Assembly: GCA_017557525.1 (NCBI GenBank) | Contig: JAFYYN010000086.1 | Span: 1 to 34,021, forward strand | Direction of reading: 5' to 3' | Source of the DNA: Lachnospiraceae bacterium | GTDB taxonomy: Bacteria > Bacillota > Clostridia > Lachnospirales > Lachnospiraceae | Length of the DNA: 34,021 bases | Shown: piece by piece, positions 32,619 through 34,021 of the stretch | How the letters are laid out: each line of letters opens with the position of its first letter | How positions within the stretch are numbered: the stretch's first letter is position 1 | Made by a program: the position numbers and the translations under genes | The notes under the pieces: generated by a model | Seen by the model: only the letters and a program-made list of their open reading frames with translations | Told to the model about the DNA's origin: nothing | Databases searched by the model: none

Positions 32619-34004
32619 ATGCTACAGGACATTTTAAGTAACAAAACTTCATTGTTCGCAGATGGCGTGCAGACCATCCTGCGCGGACATGAAAACAGAA
32701 ACCGCAGAGTCGTACTGTTAAAGGGGAATATGGTACAGAACTCGCGCAGTGCTTCAAACGGCATCAGTGCCAGGGTTAACAAAAACGGAACCTATGGTTT
32801 CGCATCAACGGCCGACTATACTGCTGAGGGAGCAGAAAAGGTATTAAAGGCAGCAACAGAGAATGCTCTTTTCTTATCAAAGCATTCAAACAGGAATATT
32901 GAGCTTCCTGCATCATTAGGTACAGGTTCGGTACCGCTTAACGCAGAGATAGTTGATACTGAACAGAAGATTATCATCGAGGCATGTCAGACTATTGATA
33001 ATTACATCGTAGAGAAATATCCAGATCTCTTGAGTCGTACAGTAGTGTACACTGAGGACTCACAGGACAGGATCGTTTATACATCGGACGCTTTTAATGG
33101 ACATCTTGTAACACCCAGGTGCTATATCTACGTTATGATGAGCGCTGAGTCTAAGGATGGAAGCCCTGTAGAGCTTTTTAAGGCATTTGGCGGATTCGGC
33201 AGTTTCAGTGATAATTTCAGTAAACTTGATGATGTATATGAGGGAATAGATCTTCTGTACAAGAGAGTAATGGATAAAAAAGAGGGCGTTTATGCAGAAG
33301 CCGGAATGAAGACTGTTGTTCTTTCACCTTTTATGGCAGGAATGCTCGCACATGAAGCAGTAGGACATACCGTTGAGGCCGATCTGGTACTCGGAGGCAG
33401 CGTTGCCGGTCCATCCCTCAATAAACGAGTTGGATCAGATCTAGTAAGTCTTGTGGATTTTGCAAACACGTATGACGGAAAGATGGCTCCCCTTCCTGTA
33501 TATCTTGATGATGAAGGTATCGTTGCCAGTGATGTCGAACTTATCAAGAACGGTATACTTGTAGGATATATGAACGACAGGGAAACAGCAAAGCATTTTG
33601 GCATGGAGGCAAAGGGAAATGCGAGAGGCTGGGGATTTGCAGATGAGCCCATCATCCGTATGAGAAATACCTGCGTCCTTCCGGGAAAGAATACAGTTGA
33701 GGAGCTTATCTCATCAGTAGAAGACGGATATTATCTTATTGACTCCGGAAACGGTCAGGCAGATCTTACCGGTGAGTTTATGTTCGGAGTAACCTGCGGT
33801 TACGAGATTAAAAACGGAAAACTTGGTAAGGCACTTCTTGATACCACGGTATCGGGCGTAGCATTTGAAATGCTTAAGACCGTTGATATGGTATCTGACA
33901 AGGTAGAATGGACATCCAGCGGTTTCTGCGGTAAGAAGCAGCCCATGGCTGTATCAATGGGTGGCCCTCACATGCGCTGCCAGATTATGATAGGTGGCCG
34001 TTGA
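32619..34004 (+). CDS. tldD: TldD-family metalloprotease (TldD/PmbA)
   Basis: A 461-residue cytoplasmic protein. The zinc motif HExxxH is at residues 245-250 (HEAVGH), in the family setting AHEAVGHTVEADLVL. Other family blocks are NARGWGFADEPIIRMRNTCV and SGNGQADLTGEFMFGV. TldD works with the related TldE/PmbA, which lacks the zinc motif, to cut unfolded or modified peptides; the partner is expected just downstream, outside the window. I chose ATG 32619 because GGAGG lies five bases before it. A longer open frame from 32568 would run through the double-hairpin repeat and add residues without homology. Confidence 0.92.
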   Translation: MLQDILSNKTSLFADGVQTILRGHENRNRRVVLLKGNMVQNSRSASNGISARVNKNGTYGFASTADYTAEGAEKVLKAATENALFLSKHSNRNIELPASLGTGSVPLNAEIVDTEQKIIIEACQTIDNYIVEKYPDLLSRTVVYTEDSQDRIVYTSDAFNGHLVTPRCYIYVMMSAESKDGSPVELFKAFGGFGSFSDNFSKLDDVYEGIDLLYKRVMDKKEGVYAEAGMKTVVLSPFMAGMLAHEAVGHTVEADLVLGGSVAGPSLNKRVGSDLVSLVDFANTYDGKMAPLPVYLDDEGIVASDVELIKNGILVGYMNDRETAKHFGMEAKGNARGWGFADEPIIRMRNTCVLPGKNTVEELISSVEDGYYLIDSGNGQADLTGEFMFGVTCGYEIKNGKLGKALLDTTVSGVAFEMLKTVDMVSDKVEWTSSGFCGKKQPMAVSMGGPHMRCQIMIGGR

Positions 34005-34021
34005 TGACAGGGGGACGGTTC
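34005..34021 (+). repeat. GGGGACGGTTC repeat, cut by the window end
   Basis: TGACAGGGGGACGGTTC begins right after the tldD stop and runs off the window. It has the same order (GACA, then GGGGACGGTTC) as the copy at 23374. Confidence 0.6.

Noticed and set aside
1-34021. CRISPR array, tRNA, rRNA, prophage or insertion sequence
   Set aside because: No regularly spaced repeats, no tRNA or rRNA signatures and no transposase or phage proteins were seen.

Overview
The window reads as a low-to-moderate GC, anaerobic Firmicutes chromosome, most likely Lachnospiraceae (Butyrivibrio/Roseburia-type gut or rumen bacterium). Support for this is inference from gene content: a pyruvate:ferredoxin oxidoreductase, strong GGAGG ribosome sites, a polysaccharide-scavenging ABC operon with a GH43 glycosidase, c-di-GMP phosphodiesterases, and short dispersed repeats of a type I recall from clostridial genomes. 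No rRNA, tRNA, CRISPR array, prophage or insertion sequence was seen. Almost every gene is on the + strand; only the pseudouridine synthase (28237-29097) is on the - strand.

Layout. 1-1142 is the 3' part of the PFOR gene, closed by a terminator. 1437-2462 is a DAHP synthase. 2683-14444 is a long co-directional operon behind a good promoter that overlaps a perfect 12-bp inverted repeat. It holds a membrane-anchored protein fusing two carbohydrate-binding-like domains to an ABC solute-binding domain, two permeases, an NHL/TPR-like membrane protein, a Yip1-family membrane protein, a DUF5696-type large surface protein and a second permease pair. A second promoter and a structured leader then drive a lipoprotein solute-binding protein (14638-16146), closed by a strong terminator. 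16319-19111 is a cytoplasmic GH43 glycosidase followed by the first of three U32-like proteins.

19112-19414 holds a 207-bp element with 34-bp terminal inverted repeats and two internal hairpin arms. Then come an M3 oligoendopeptidase, MetA (with the Glu of the acetyl-CoA type), an acyltransferase-3 membrane protein, the second U32-like protein, a divergent LigA-like protein, a PAS/GGDEF/EAL protein, the convergent RluF-like synthase, a membrane HD-GYP protein with extra C-terminal domains, the third U32-like protein and TldD. The window ends inside another copy of a GGGGACGGTTC repeat.

Working model (inference). The two binding proteins and two permease pairs import oligosaccharides, using an ATPase encoded elsewhere because none is in the window. 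The GH43 enzyme, which has no signal peptide, trims them in the cytoplasm. NHL, Yip1 and DUF5696 are accessory envelope proteins of unknown role that I recall as a recurring set beside such transporters. The most unusual items are this accessory-equipped dual transporter, the three dispersed U32-like paralogs with a new Cys motif, the LigA homolog lacking canonical NAD+-pocket and motif IV residues, and several structured repeats, one of which lies in frame inside the LigA-like gene.
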